Source: a virus. Taken from it: a DNA stretch of 23,914 bases. Made by a program: the position numbers and the translations under genes. The notes beneath the pieces were generated by a model. It saw nothing but the letters and a program-made list of their open reading frames with translations. It was not told the origin of the DNA and did no database searches. Positions 8,061 through 15,121 of the stretch are shown one piece after another. The stretch spans positions 1-23,914 of IMG/VR virus record IMGVR_UViG_3300032931_000315. One strand, given 5' to 3'. Every line of letters begins with the position of its first letter. Within the stretch, counting starts at the first letter, position 1.

Positions 8061-8573
8061 TTAATCGAGACCCATCGCGATGACGTCCACGTCCATTGTG
8101 GAGCTGCCCGTACCGTCGTGTTCGAGCTTGAGATTCTTGTTCGTCGTAGTGACCAGGCCCGCCGCCGACGGATCCGTCCAGAGGAATACTCCACCAGGTT
8201 TAACGACGACAATATCGGAAGTGTTTGCGATGATTCCTAAATCAGTGGCGGCCCCACCGAACAATTTCAGTGACGCATCACTGGATTTGTTCTTGATGTA
8301 AAGGAACTTCAATGCCGCCATCGTCAGGGCGCGATTGAAGATATCCAGCAATGACCCCGAGGCGTACAAATCCAACGTCGTATTAGCGCCGTCGGCCAGG
8401 GTGATCGTATCGGCGTAAATGATATTGACGGCCCCGGCGCCGGTACCATAAGCCCAGTCGACGTTGCCCACGGCGACGGGTACCTGGAACTCACTCAGGT
8501 CGCCGGCCAGAAAGGCCCTCAAATCAATCACAACCCCGGCCTGGCCGCCTAATCTTGTAGATCCTACAGACAT
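8061..8573 (-). CDS. Small virion-type protein of unknown role
   Basis: A 170-residue beta-rich protein with no cysteine and no membrane segment. Its pattern, with LYIKNKSSDASLKLFG, then IVVVKPGGVFLWTDPSA and an LKLEHDG end, resembles small beta-barrel proteins often encoded next to phage fibre genes. I do not know an assigned function. The ATG at 8573 has AAGGAG seven bases upstream. That ribosome binding site touches the stop codon of the frameshifted chaperone product (8585-8587), so expression is tied to the chaperone operon. A tail or fibre accessory role is inferred from position only. Confidence 0.55.
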   Translation of the reverse strand: MSVGSTRLGGQAGVVIDLRAFLAGDLSEFQVPVAVGNVDWAYGTGAGAVNIIYADTITLADGANTTLDLYASGSLLDIFNRALTMAALKFLYIKNKSSDASLKLFGGAATDLGIIANTSDIVVVKPGGVFLWTDPSAAGLVTTTNKNLKLEHDGTGSSTMDVDVIAMGLD

Positions 8574-8584
8574 GGTTAATCTCC

Positions 8585-9243
8585 TTATGTTGGGTTAAAA
8601 AAATTCTTGAAAATTTGGTCCAGCGATTGCTGGTTAACTTCGTCTTTTTGTTTCTTGGGCTGGTAAGAACCATCCAGCATTTTCATCATCTTTTTTGCAA
8701 CCTTTTCATCCTTGTAGCCAAAACTGCCCGAAATCAACGCCCTGCTGTTGGCCGCCGGCTCGCCTACGGGCCAGTACTGCTCGATGATGTACTGCTCTAT
8801 GCACTCGTAGACGGTGTGGCGCTTGCAGAACTCGCTAACAGAACACTTATACTCTCGTGCAGTTCTCGCAAGCCAGAGTCGCCAAGGATCTTCCGTAAGT
8901 TTTTTAGTATGGCGTCCGCACCGACCATATTGAAGCCGTTGACTCTCAGAATGGTATCCACAAGCTCATCTATCTTCATGCCGAACTTGCCGTTGATTTG
9001 ATTGACTTCATTGTCATCAAACAGACGGTTGCCCTCTTTGTTATAGACGGACAACTGGACCAGCTTGGCGCCGGCCGAACAAGCCCTCAGCTCATCGCTT
9101 CCGTTCTTCCATTTGCGATAGACCTCAAGATCATAAGCCGTCAGGCCGCGAATGACGACCTTCCGGCCGCCGATCTCGACATCTTCTTGTGGGATTTTGT
9201 CCCATTCCTCGATGATCGCTTGTTTGTCTTCCTTCAGTGACAT
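8585..9243 (-). CDS. Tail assembly chaperone, -1 frameshift product (gpGT-like)
   Basis: A stop-free -1 frame continues from the slippery heptamer at 8899-8905 to TAA at 8585-8587. It adds 104 codons (beginning LTEDPWRLWLARTAREYKCS) and would make a fusion of about 219 residues. The added part contains YIIEQYWPVGEPAANSRALI and YKDEKVAKKMMKMLDGSYQP, which looks like genuine protein sequence and lacks any start codon of its own with a ribosome binding site. In lambda the G and GT products together bind the tape measure protein during tail assembly, GT being made by -1 slippage. The same arrangement directly after the tail tube gene supports this reading. The frame change itself was found by manual translation. 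Confidence 0.8.
8797..9243 (-). CDS. Tail assembly chaperone, unshifted product (gpG-like)
   Basis: The 148-residue acidic/helical protein begins MSLKEDKQAIIEEWDKIPQE and ends in a low-complexity Ser/Ala/Thr tail (SASATPSTSA). It lies immediately after the tail tube gene, where lambda-like phages encode gpG. Residues 113-115 (Leu-Lys-Asn) are encoded by CTA AAA AAC, which contains a canonical slippery heptamer. The low-complexity end after this point is a sign that the other frame is the constrained one there. The ATG has AAAGGA about six bases upstream. The role, with the frameshift product, is to coat the tape measure protein and bring tail tube subunits to it. Confidence 0.75.
   Translation of the reverse strand: MSLKEDKQAIIEEWDKIPQEDVEIGGRKVVIRGLTAYDLEVYRKWKNGSDELRACSAGAKLVQLSVYNKEGNRLFDDNEVNQINGKFGMKIDELVDTILRVNGFNMVGADAILKNLRKILGDSGLRELHESISVLLASSASATPSTSA
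8899..8905 (-). promoter_or_regulatory. -1 ribosomal frameshift site A AAA AAC
   Basis: The heptamer is in the correct phase relative to the gpG-like frame: it begins on the last base of codon 113 and is followed by the CTT of the new frame. Slippage by one base opens the 104-codon extension. A stimulatory pseudoknot downstream was not worked out. Confidence 0.75.
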
Positions 9244-9262
9244 TAGTTTCCTTTCGTTTTTG

Positions 9263-9295
9263 GGCCACAGAGGGCACAGAGAACACAGAGGTTAA
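9263..9295. repeat. CACAGAGG-type dispersed repeat
   Basis: Phrases GCCACAGAGGGCACAGAG, AACACAGAGG and TTAAATATT lie between the tail tube stop and the chaperone gene. The same unit recurs at 11081-11166. It leaves only the last bases of the spacer for the chaperone ribosome binding site. Confidence 0.8.
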
Positions 9296-9305
9296 ATATT
9301 CCAGT

Positions 9306-9719
9306 TTATACTCCCGTATGGGTATGAGCGCCACATCGCTCGAACGTAACCGTGAACTCCTCGACCCCGTCCGCTTCACTGGAACCCGGGTCGCCCAGAT
9401 CCGCTATAACCGCCAATCCCGACATCTTCGAGCCGGTCGGATGAGTCACCAGCAGAGTCGCCTTTGTTTTGGCGTTGAAATCGGTCTGGAGTTGAGCATA
9501 GACGGAGGCGGCCGCCGGATTGTAAATGAAAGCCAAAGTCACCTGGCCCGCGTCGAACGCTCCGACGATCTTGTCGGCATAACCGCTGGTCGAATCGCAG
9601 GTGAGCACGGGATGAATCGTGGCCTTCCGACTGCCTGGTACGGGTGCTTTGAGTTCGGGAAGCACCGTACCATTCCACGTTAAGGTTGTCCCAATTGCTG
9701 TTATTCCATTTGTTGCCAT
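9306..9719 (-). CDS. Major tail tube protein (gpV N-domain-like)
   Basis: The 137-residue protein has the composition and layout of siphophage tail tube proteins. It starts MATNGITAIGTTLTWNGTVL, with the central pattern KIVGAFDAGQVTLAFIYNP and an end EFTVTFERCG. Such proteins polymerise as hexameric rings around the tape measure. A strong AAGGAG ribosome binding site precedes the ATG by about seven bases, in keeping with a highly expressed structural gene. It lies between the tail-terminator-like gene and the G/GT chaperone, the conserved lambda order. No additional immunoglobulin-like domain is present after residue 130, unlike lambda gpV. Confidence 0.75.
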   Translation of the reverse strand: MATNGITAIGTTLTWNGTVLPELKAPVPGSRKATIHPVLTCDSTSGYADKIVGAFDAGQVTLAFIYNPAAASVYAQLQTDFNAKTKATLLVTHPTGSKMSGLAVIADLGDPGSSEADGVEEFTVTFERCGAHTHTGV

Positions 9720-9737
9720 GATTTACTCCTTTTGCAA

Positions 9738-9806
9738 TTGACTATTGACTATTGACTATTGATTATTCGTCGCTCGTCTATCGTCTATCGTCCCCGCCTC
9801 GGCGGG
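9738..9806. repeat. Heptamer tandem repeats plus CCCGCC-TC-GGCGGG palindrome
   Basis: Four seven-base units (TTGACTA three times, then TTGATTA) occupy 9738-9765. CGTCTAT is repeated at 9775-9788, and a perfect palindrome CCCGCCTCGGCGGG lies at 9793-9806. The block fills the spacer between the tail-terminator-like and tail tube genes. Related copies lie at 20512-20562 (in TerS) and at 22707-22757. Confidence 0.85.
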
Positions 9807-9819
9807 CAAGCCTCGTCTC

Positions 9820-10293
9820 TCACGCCTGCGTATAACCATCCTTCAGCGCGGTTCGATACGTTACGCTCACCGTGACGTCCGCCACCAGACCGCCGGCCAT
9901 GATCTCAAAGTCCACCTTGGGACAATCGATGCTCACCGCCAGGCCGCCACACGCCGTGCCGGCTGAATTGCCGGCCAGGAGCAAACTGCGGATCGTCTTG
10001 ATCATCCTCGATACGACCGTGTCGGCGTCGGCGACGGTATCCGCCGGCAGCTCCCGGATGATGCCGTAGCAGGTCAAGGCCGCTTTCTCCGTCCGGGATG
10101 AGACCGTGGTGCGGCTCTCGGTCGCAAGGCCCTCGGCCTCGATCACGACATCGCCGTGCTGGAAGTCCTCGACGGTCCAATCCAAGATCTTCGGCCGGAC
10201 GGCCCGCAGCGTGAGCGTCGCATCGGCGTCCTGCTTACCGTCCAGGGCGGCGGCGATCCATTGAGCAATTTGTTCGTGAATCGTTTCAGTCAT
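9820..10293 (-). CDS. Tail-terminator/completion-like protein (gpU position)
   Basis: A 157-residue protein lying between the gpZ-like gene and the tail tube gene, which is where lambda encodes gpU (tail terminator). It has an N-terminal helix (IHEQIAQWIAAALDG), beta strands, and a helix around LLLAGNSAGTACGGLAV. The product of 1868-2377 is a clear paralogue. In the family role the protein caps the tail tube and joins it to the head. The assignment rests on position, size and fold pattern; I see no decisive motif. No strong ribosome binding site precedes the ATG; the leader is repeat sequence. Confidence 0.55.
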   Translation of the reverse strand: MTETIHEQIAQWIAAALDGKQDADATLTLRAVRPKILDWTVEDFQHGDVVIEAEGLATESRTTVSSRTEKAALTCYGIIRELPADTVADADTVVSRMIKTIRSLLLAGNSAGTACGGLAVSIDCPKVDFEIMAGGLVADVTVSVTYRTALKDGYTQA

Positions 10294-10296
10294 TTG

Positions 10297-10360
10297 AAAC
10301 CGCAGATAAACGCTGATGAACGCAGATTGTTTTGTGTTTATTCGTGTTCATTCGTGGTTA
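10297..10360. repeat. Dispersed repeat between gpZ-like and gpU-like genes
   Basis: Contains AAACCGCAGATAAACGCTGA, GAACGCAGATT, GTGTTTATTCGTGTTCATTC and GTGGTTA. The final TTA is the complement of the gpZ-like stop codon. It is the non-coding counterpart of the repeat translated in the spike gene at 5240-5322. Confidence 0.85.
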
Positions 10361-11080
10361 AGCTCCCTTCGCCCAGTTCCGCAGCTCGACGCCGATCTGA
10401 TCGTTGATGAGTGCGTTGAGGTCCACACTGACCTCCGCCGGCACGGCGTCCTTGAGGCCGGGCTCATTGACGATCACCCGCCAGACCGAGGGACCGAACT
10501 TCTCACTGATTCCCAGCCGCGCCGCACCTTTGCGTTTGAAGACGCCGCGGTGACTCTTCTTTGCGATCTCGGAGGCCGTCAGACCTTCGGCCTCCCATTC
10601 GGCCCGGCGTTCGGCGGAACTCGTGCGCAAGTCACTGCCGGCCCCGCCTTTTTTGCCGACGGCCGTCGCGATGAACGCCCCTTCGATCAATTGTTGAGTG
10701 CGGCTAATGCGATAACGCACGCCGAGACCTGAACTGAGTTTCGAGGCCACGCCCCGGGCGATCTTCTTTTGGACGGACTTGGGCAAATTCGTCTGCTTGG
10801 CCTCGAATACGGCCAGGGGAAACCGCACCGGGTCCGCCGATAACGCGGCGGAGATATTCGCGGCGGTCGCTTTTCTCTTGCTCATCGACTTGCCGACGAT
10901 GGTCGGCTTGAGCGTTGTCGCTGAGCTGATGGCGTTCTTGTACTTCGTAAACGCCTGGTCGATACCGCGATTGAAACTGCGCACCAGGACGCGATTGAAC
11001 CCGCCGGGGATCGCCCGCAGAACGTTCTCGGCCTCCTTGAGGCTCGCTTCATCAATTTTGATTTGTACCGCTAAAGACAT
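10358..11080 (-). CDS. Minor tail protein Z-like (gpZ/HK97 gp10-like)
   Basis: The 240-residue basic protein starts with helix-forming sequence (LKEAENVLRAIPGGFNRVLV, then RSFNRGIDQAFTKYKNAIS), a pattern I associate with the prophage minor tail protein Z family. A segment near residues 145-190 contains GRRAEWEAEG-like charged helices and SHRGVFKR. In lambda gpZ helps connect tail to head during tail completion. Position, between head-completion and tail-terminator-like genes, agrees. The ATG is directly preceded by repeat sequence ending CTGTGGCTT and lacks a Shine-Dalgarno match. Confidence 0.7.
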   Translation of the reverse strand: MSLAVQIKIDEASLKEAENVLRAIPGGFNRVLVRSFNRGIDQAFTKYKNAISSATTLKPTIVGKSMSKRKATAANISAALSADPVRFPLAVFEAKQTNLPKSVQKKIARGVASKLSSGLGVRYRISRTQQLIEGAFIATAVGKKGGAGSDLRTSSAERRAEWEAEGLTASEIAKKSHRGVFKRKGAARLGISEKFGPSVWRVIVNEPGLKDAVPAEVSVDLNALINDQIGVELRNWAKGA

Positions 11081-11205
11081 AAGCCACAGAGTTTTCAGCC
11101 ACAGAGAGCACTACTTCGACAGGCTCAGTATGGTGAGCGAAGTCGAACCAAGAGGACACAGAGAATTAAATATTTGTGTTTATTCGTGTTCATTCGTGGT
11201 TAATT
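11081..11205. repeat. Composite dispersed repeat with TTCGAC hairpin
   Basis: The spacer consists of GCCACAGAG units, a stem-loop (TTCGAC 11115-11120 with GTCGAA 11142-11147; inner GCTCA 11123-11127 with TGAGC 11134-11138), GGACACAGAG, and the GTGTTTATTCGTGTTCATTC unit. The hairpin unit is of a type widely dispersed in bacterial chromosomes. No gene is seen in it. Confidence 0.85.
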
Positions 11206-11207
11206 AT

Positions 11208-11552
11208 TTAGTGACATTCGTAGGTCACCCAAACGCCGTTTGCTTTCACGATCCGGGCCAGCTGCATGACTCGTGCCGCCGCCCCCGGACGCGGCGGGAC
11301 GCTGATTGTCTGATTATCGCCGAACTCCGAGGCGGCGATGCCGAGCACCGCATCGTTGGCGACCTTAATCTTGACTTGTGGACTTCGATGCCGAACGATA
11401 GGCGAGACCGCGGCGTCATCCTCGACGTATCGAACAATCGCCGTGATCACCCGGTTAAGCGTCCCGGGCTGAAACGTCACCGGCTGGCCGAACGCCGTCA
11501 GAAACGCCGCCCGGCCGGCCGTCATCCAGGATGTCTCGAAAACCGTCACCAT
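11208..11552 (-). CDS. Putative head-completion/connector protein
   Basis: The 114-residue protein follows the major capsid gene by 11 bases (ATG at 11552; the longer frame would overlap the capsid gene and has no ribosome binding site). It begins MVTVFETSWMTAGRAAFLTA and contains AFGQPVTFQPG and ISVPPRPGAAARVMQLARIV. The position between major capsid and gpZ-like genes matches lambda gpFII and other small head-tail joining proteins. The recognisable similarity is weak, so the function is inferred from order and size. Confidence 0.5.
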   Translation of the reverse strand: MVTVFETSWMTAGRAAFLTAFGQPVTFQPGTLNRVITAIVRYVEDDAAVSPIVRHRSPQVKIKVANDAVLGIAASEFGDNQTISVPPRPGAAARVMQLARIVKANGVWVTYECH

Positions 11553-11563
11553 GACTATTCGAC

Positions 11564-12511
11564 TCAGGCGTCCACTTTGAGCAGATGACCGAAGTAGGCG
11601 TCGAACACCCATTCCGTCGAGAAATCGCGGACGCGGAAAATATCTCCTTCGACCTGCTCCTCGCGATACTGCACGACCTGGCCGATCCCGTTATCGATGC
11701 CGGTCCATTCCACGATCCGCCCCAGGCCCGGCGTGGCTCGCCCGCCCGTATGCTTCTTGAAAATCAGGGCGTAATCGTCCGACCAGATCGTGCCGGCGGC
11801 AAAGACCTGGCCTTCGGCCCCGCTGTCGTAACCCGCCCATCCGACGATCAGATTGGATAGACCGAAGATCGTGGCCAGGGCCTGTTCGAGCATGGCCCGG
11901 GTAATCAGTGCCGCCCCGGGGAACCGGGCCAGAATGGCCGTATTGAGAAGCAGATTTTCCATCGTTGCACGGCCGACCAGCATCGTGTCCGGCAAAACTC
12001 CGGTATTGGTGAGCACCTTGGTGATGGCTGTGGTGATATGCCCAATGGCATCCGATCCGGCGGCGTCCCAGGGAGCGCCGCTGCGATCGGTATAGAGGTC
12101 CGAGCCGGTCCACATGGTCGTATTGAACAGGGCGGTCGCGACCCGGATTTCCCGCTCGACGAACATCTTTCGGGTGATTGTTTGCACCGATTCGTACTCG
12201 GCGTCATAATCGCTCTCGTAGGTTGCCCTGTCTTCGTCGGTCAGAGCGATTTCGAGACCATGATCTTTGCACTGGTAGCTTTTATCCTCGGAAATCAGGG
12301 TGACCCTTCCGAAGGCCGCTCCATTGGCGTGGTCACTATTCGCCCGTTTAAGGTTCTCGCGGGTAATCACACCCATCGTCGCCGCCTTTTTGCTGACCGG
12401 GATTGGGGGCAGGGCGATATCGGCGACGAAACCGTCCGTCCCGGGATTGTACTCGTGGAAGGCGACGCCGAGGTCTTCTCGCGGCGTGCTTCTGGTCGAT
12501 TGCTGAATCAT
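11564..12511 (-). CDS. Major capsid protein
   Basis: The 315-residue product follows the protease/scaffold and decoration genes, the standard place for the major head subunit. It shows the make-up of HK97-fold capsid proteins: an N-terminal arm, an ITRENLKRANSDHANGAAFG segment, long helices around YDAEYESVQTITRKMFVERE, and a peripheral-domain segment with DTMLVGRATMENLLLN followed by ALATIFGLSNLIVG. An AGGAG ribosome binding site lies about seven bases before the ATG, and a 45-base hairpin stands about 60 bases upstream. It assembles as the icosahedral shell. It is not obviously close to lambda gpE by eye; the family within the fold is uncertain. Confidence 0.75.
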   Translation of the reverse strand: MIQQSTRSTPREDLGVAFHEYNPGTDGFVADIALPPIPVSKKAATMGVITRENLKRANSDHANGAAFGRVTLISEDKSYQCKDHGLEIALTDEDRATYESDYDAEYESVQTITRKMFVEREIRVATALFNTTMWTGSDLYTDRSGAPWDAAGSDAIGHITTAITKVLTNTGVLPDTMLVGRATMENLLLNTAILARFPGAALITRAMLEQALATIFGLSNLIVGWAGYDSGAEGQVFAAGTIWSDDYALIFKKHTGGRATPGLGRIVEWTGIDNGIGQVVQYREEQVEGDIFRVRDFSTEWVFDAYFGHLLKVDA

Positions 12512-12570
12512 GTTTTATCTCCTAAAAAGTTGTTGGCAAAAATTTTCATTGCCCCGTGGTTTGCGGGCGC

Positions 12571-12615
12571 AAAAAAAGCGGCTGCAAGGAGGTTGGGCTC
12601 CCAACAGCCGCTTTT
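12571..12615 (-). terminator. Hairpin 1: terminator/attenuator before major capsid gene
   Basis: Arms of 11 bases, AAAAGCGGCTG (12574-12584) and CAGCCGCTTTT (12605-12615), enclose a 20-base loop. Read leftwards the stem is followed by seven T, giving an intrinsic terminator form. The loop carries TTGGG-CT-CCCAA and, on the minus strand, CCTCCTT. It is nearly identical to 16922-16966. Confidence 0.75.
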
Positions 12616-12686
12616 GTTTGCCTTGAGTTACTCGCCGCCTGGCCTGGCCGCGAGTAAACCCGCATATTGACTTTCTTTGTTCGTAC

Positions 12687-13811
12687 TTACGCCGTCTGCT
12701 GTGCCACGCGAATCCAGTCCAGCGTTACCGTGTAATCGTCGGCGTGGGCGGCTTTGATCGCGATGGTCGGCACGAGAACGTCCGCTGCAGGGAAATCGGC
12801 GACCGCAATATCGACCGCTGAGATTGCCGTCCCGGTAGCCACTCCATTGAGATACATCTGGATCGTGGCTCCATCGTAATACAAACCCAGGGTCAGGTAA
12901 GTATCCGCAACCGGGGTCGCAAAATCGTCGTCGTGCTCGTTCTGGGTCTGGGCCGCCACGTCATAGACGACGTCGAACTTATCTCCATCCGCTTCCTTCA
13001 ATTGGAAACCGATAGCGCCGACGTCCGCCAAGGTCCCGGCATCGACAATCGTATCCCCGGCCAGGACAACGTCACCGGCCATCAGGCCGATAAATACGCC
13101 GGCCTTCGCGTCGGTTAAAACGCTGACTTTCAACCTGGCTTCCAGAGCCCAGGCGGCCCCACCACTGGACGTTATCGGGCAGGAGGGGAACTGGACCTCA
13201 GCGGCTTCATTGTCCGCCGTGGTGAACAAACTCAAGGCGCCTTCACCCGCCGCCCCGGGAATGACCCGAATGACGGAGCTGGTATCGGCAAAGGCTTCGC
13301 TCGGCTCATTCTCACCGTGGGTGAAATCCCGCTCGAGCAGAGAGCCGGCGAATGGATTCCTTCGCATCTCGACCAGGTTAAAATTGCCCCAGATGGCGGC
13401 CGTCGGCAAAGCCGTAACCGCTCGGCTGCGGGCCGAATCGGCGGCGGCCTCCGTGCCGACGTATTTCGGCAGAACCTCGATAATGTCCCCATTAGCCCCC
13501 GATGCCTCAAGGGCCGTACCGATCTGTTCGCCGTTTACCGTCGCGGAAATCTTGCCGCTGGCTGCCGCATAGACTGCAGCACCCGCGCTGATGACGCCGC
13601 TGGCCATCATCTTTGACGTGCCTTCGACGTCGAGGCGGATACAGGCGTGGGCATCTTCGGAATAATCCACAACCGCCTGGACGGTGCCACAACCGGTCTC
13701 GCCGGCGCCTGCATAAACAACCGTTGAGCCGGATATCTTGACCCTGCGGAACGCGACGAGGTCCTCGCCGGCAATCAGGGTGATCTCCGGACCGTTTACT
13801 TGCTTACTCAT
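12687..13811 (-). CDS. Capsid decoration protein with concanavalin-like domain
   Basis: 374 residues. About residues 1-115 (ITLIAGEDLVAFRRVKISGS ... GTVQAVVDYSE ... ISAGAAVYAAASGKISAT) match the DUF2190/phage cement protein pattern, small proteins that stabilise capsids from outside. Residues about 150-374 look like a LamG/concanavalin-type beta-sandwich (WALEARLKVSVLTDAKAGVF, then LGLYYDGATIQMYLNGV, ending LDWIRV). Gene order (protease, decoration, capsid) matches lambda C-D-E. AGGAG precedes the ATG. The fusion would display a carbohydrate-binding-type domain on the head; that role is inferred. The boundary between the domains is approximate. Confidence 0.7.
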   Translation of the reverse strand: MSKQVNGPEITLIAGEDLVAFRRVKISGSTVVYAGAGETGCGTVQAVVDYSEDAHACIRLDVEGTSKMMASGVISAGAAVYAAASGKISATVNGEQIGTALEASGANGDIIEVLPKYVGTEAAADSARSRAVTALPTAAIWGNFNLVEMRRNPFAGSLLERDFTHGENEPSEAFADTSSVIRVIPGAAGEGALSLFTTADNEAAEVQFPSCPITSSGGAAWALEARLKVSVLTDAKAGVFIGLMAGDVVLAGDTIVDAGTLADVGAIGFQLKEADGDKFDVVYDVAAQTQNEHDDDFATPVADTYLTLGLYYDGATIQMYLNGVATGTAISAVDIAVADFPAADVLVPTIAIKAAHADDYTVTLDWIRVAQQTA

Positions 13812-13897
13812 AGTTTATCTCCTGAATTAGAGCTTTTTCATACGTTTACGTTGACCCTGCAGCTTCTTGCGAAGCAAGAGCAAGGTGACAGAAACTC

Positions 13898-14311
13898 TTA
13901 AAGGCCCAGGGAGGCTTTATACGCCTTATGCAGCTCCGGGCGCTCGCGGGCCAATTTCTTGTACGCCAGACCCAGTGGAATCTTTTCGTCTTTGGACATC
14001 TGCTTGCCCAATGTTACGAAATTCTCTCCGTCATTCGCGGAGTCCCCCGATTCCAACGGGGCCGCACCTGCATTTGCTTTGGCGTTCAGCTTCTTTTGCA
14101 GCACATCTGAATAGGCCGCCTTAGCCTCGATCAGACTGGATCCCGCCTCGAATTGCGCGACGGCAAAAGGCAAATCGTCCGGGAAGGCCGCTTTGAGATC
14201 GGACAATCGCTTTCTGGATTCGGCGGCCGCTTCCTGCCGGGCCGTCACGCCAGCCTGCGCGATCTGTTGCTGAACGTCGGCGTTTTGGTTTTGGTCGTTT
14301 GTGCTACCCAT
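13898..14311 (-). CDS. Nested scaffold protein (Nu3-like), internal start
   Basis: An in-frame ATG at residue 271 of the protease (14309-14311) has AAGGAG at 14320-14325, eight bases upstream, as good as any start in the window. It would give 137 residues (MGSTNDQNQNADVQQQ...), helical and without the protease domain. In lambda the scaffold Nu3 is made from an internal start in gene C in just this way. The separate product is inferred; the start signal is seen directly. Confidence 0.7.
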   Translation of the reverse strand: MGSTNDQNQNADVQQQIAQAGVTARQEAAAESRKRLSDLKAAFPDDLPFAVAQFEAGSSLIEAKAAYSDVLQKKLNAKANAGAAPLESGDSANDGENFVTLGKQMSKDEKIPLGLAYKKLARERPELHKAYKASLGL

Positions 14312-15121
14312 AACAGTATCTCCTTTTGTAATGATAGTATTGTTGGCGACAACCTGGTCGATCAAATTCAACTCCTTCGCCGCTTCGGCGATCCACAGTC
14401 GGCCGGTTGCTAATTCGGCCGCCTTGCTTTTGTCCATGTTCCGGCCGGCGGCGACCGAGGCAACGAACTGGCCGGCCAGGCCGTTGATGACTTCCTTCTC
14501 GGCGGCGATCTGCGAGGGCGTGATCGTGTCCATGCCCATGCCTTTGTGCTCTCCGCTGCGGATGACGACCGCCTTGATCCCCGCCTTTTCCTCCCACCCG
14601 GTCCAATCGTAATAGACCGCATAGACACCGATGGATCCGATCTCGGCGGTCCTGCCGGCGGCGATACTCTGTGCCTGGGAGGCGAGCCAATAGGCGCCGC
14701 TGGCGGCCAGGTCCTCTACGTAAGCCGTCACGGGCTTGCTCTGGCGGGCATTATAGATTGCATCGGAGGCCGTCAGAACGCCGGCCACCATGCCGCCCGG
14801 CGAAGAAACGGTCAACTGGATGGCTGAGACCTTGGGTTCGGCCAGAGCCTCGGCGATCTGTGAGGCGATTTCGTCATAGCCGGTGGCATTGAAACCCCAC
14901 AATCTCACCCAGCCGGGTACGGTCTTGAGCAGCATCCCGCTGATGGCGATATGAGCGACGCCGTCCCTGACGTCCAACATTTTTTTCGGCATGGCGACGG
15001 CAATAGAGGCCACTAAGGGACCTACCGATATCTGCGACAGTTTCTCAAAAAACAATTTCAGGGCCGTCGGCTCCATGACCCACTTCTGCGACTGCATCTC
15101 GGCCAGAATGGCTTCATTCAT
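13898..15121 (-). CDS. Head maturation protease, S49 family (gpC-like) with scaffold domain
   Basis: 407 residues from ATG 15121, chosen because AGGAG lies seven bases upstream (15129-15133); a longer frame to 15166 lacks this. The N-terminal part is an SppA-like S49 serine protease. Ser141 in LAASGAYWLAS is the likely nucleophile and Lys193 in SGEHKGMG the likely base. SSPGGMVAG is the oxyanion-side loop. After residue about 270 comes a glutamine/alanine/lysine-rich helical domain typical of scaffolds. It overlaps the portal stop by eight bases. It cleaves capsid, portal or scaffold parts during head maturation, as lambda gpC does. Confidence 0.85.
   Translation of the reverse strand: MNEAILAEMQSQKWVMEPTALKLFFEKLSQISVGPLVASIAVAMPKKMLDVRDGVAHIAISGMLLKTVPGWVRLWGFNATGYDEIASQIAEALAEPKVSAIQLTVSSPGGMVAGVLTASDAIYNARQSKPVTAYVEDLAASGAYWLASQAQSIAAGRTAEIGSIGVYAVYYDWTGWEEKAGIKAVVIRSGEHKGMGMDTITPSQIAAEKEVINGLAGQFVASVAAGRNMDKSKAAELATGRLWIAEAAKELNLIDQVVANNTIITKGDTVMGSTNDQNQNADVQQQIAQAGVTARQEAAAESRKRLSDLKAAFPDDLPFAVAQFEAGSSLIEAKAAYSDVLQKKLNAKANAGAAPLESGDSANDGENFVTLGKQMSKDEKIPLGLAYKKLARERPELHKAYKASLGL

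Noticed and set aside
9738-9806. Possible CRISPR array
   Set aside because: Units of only seven bases with no spacers between them and no cas genes.
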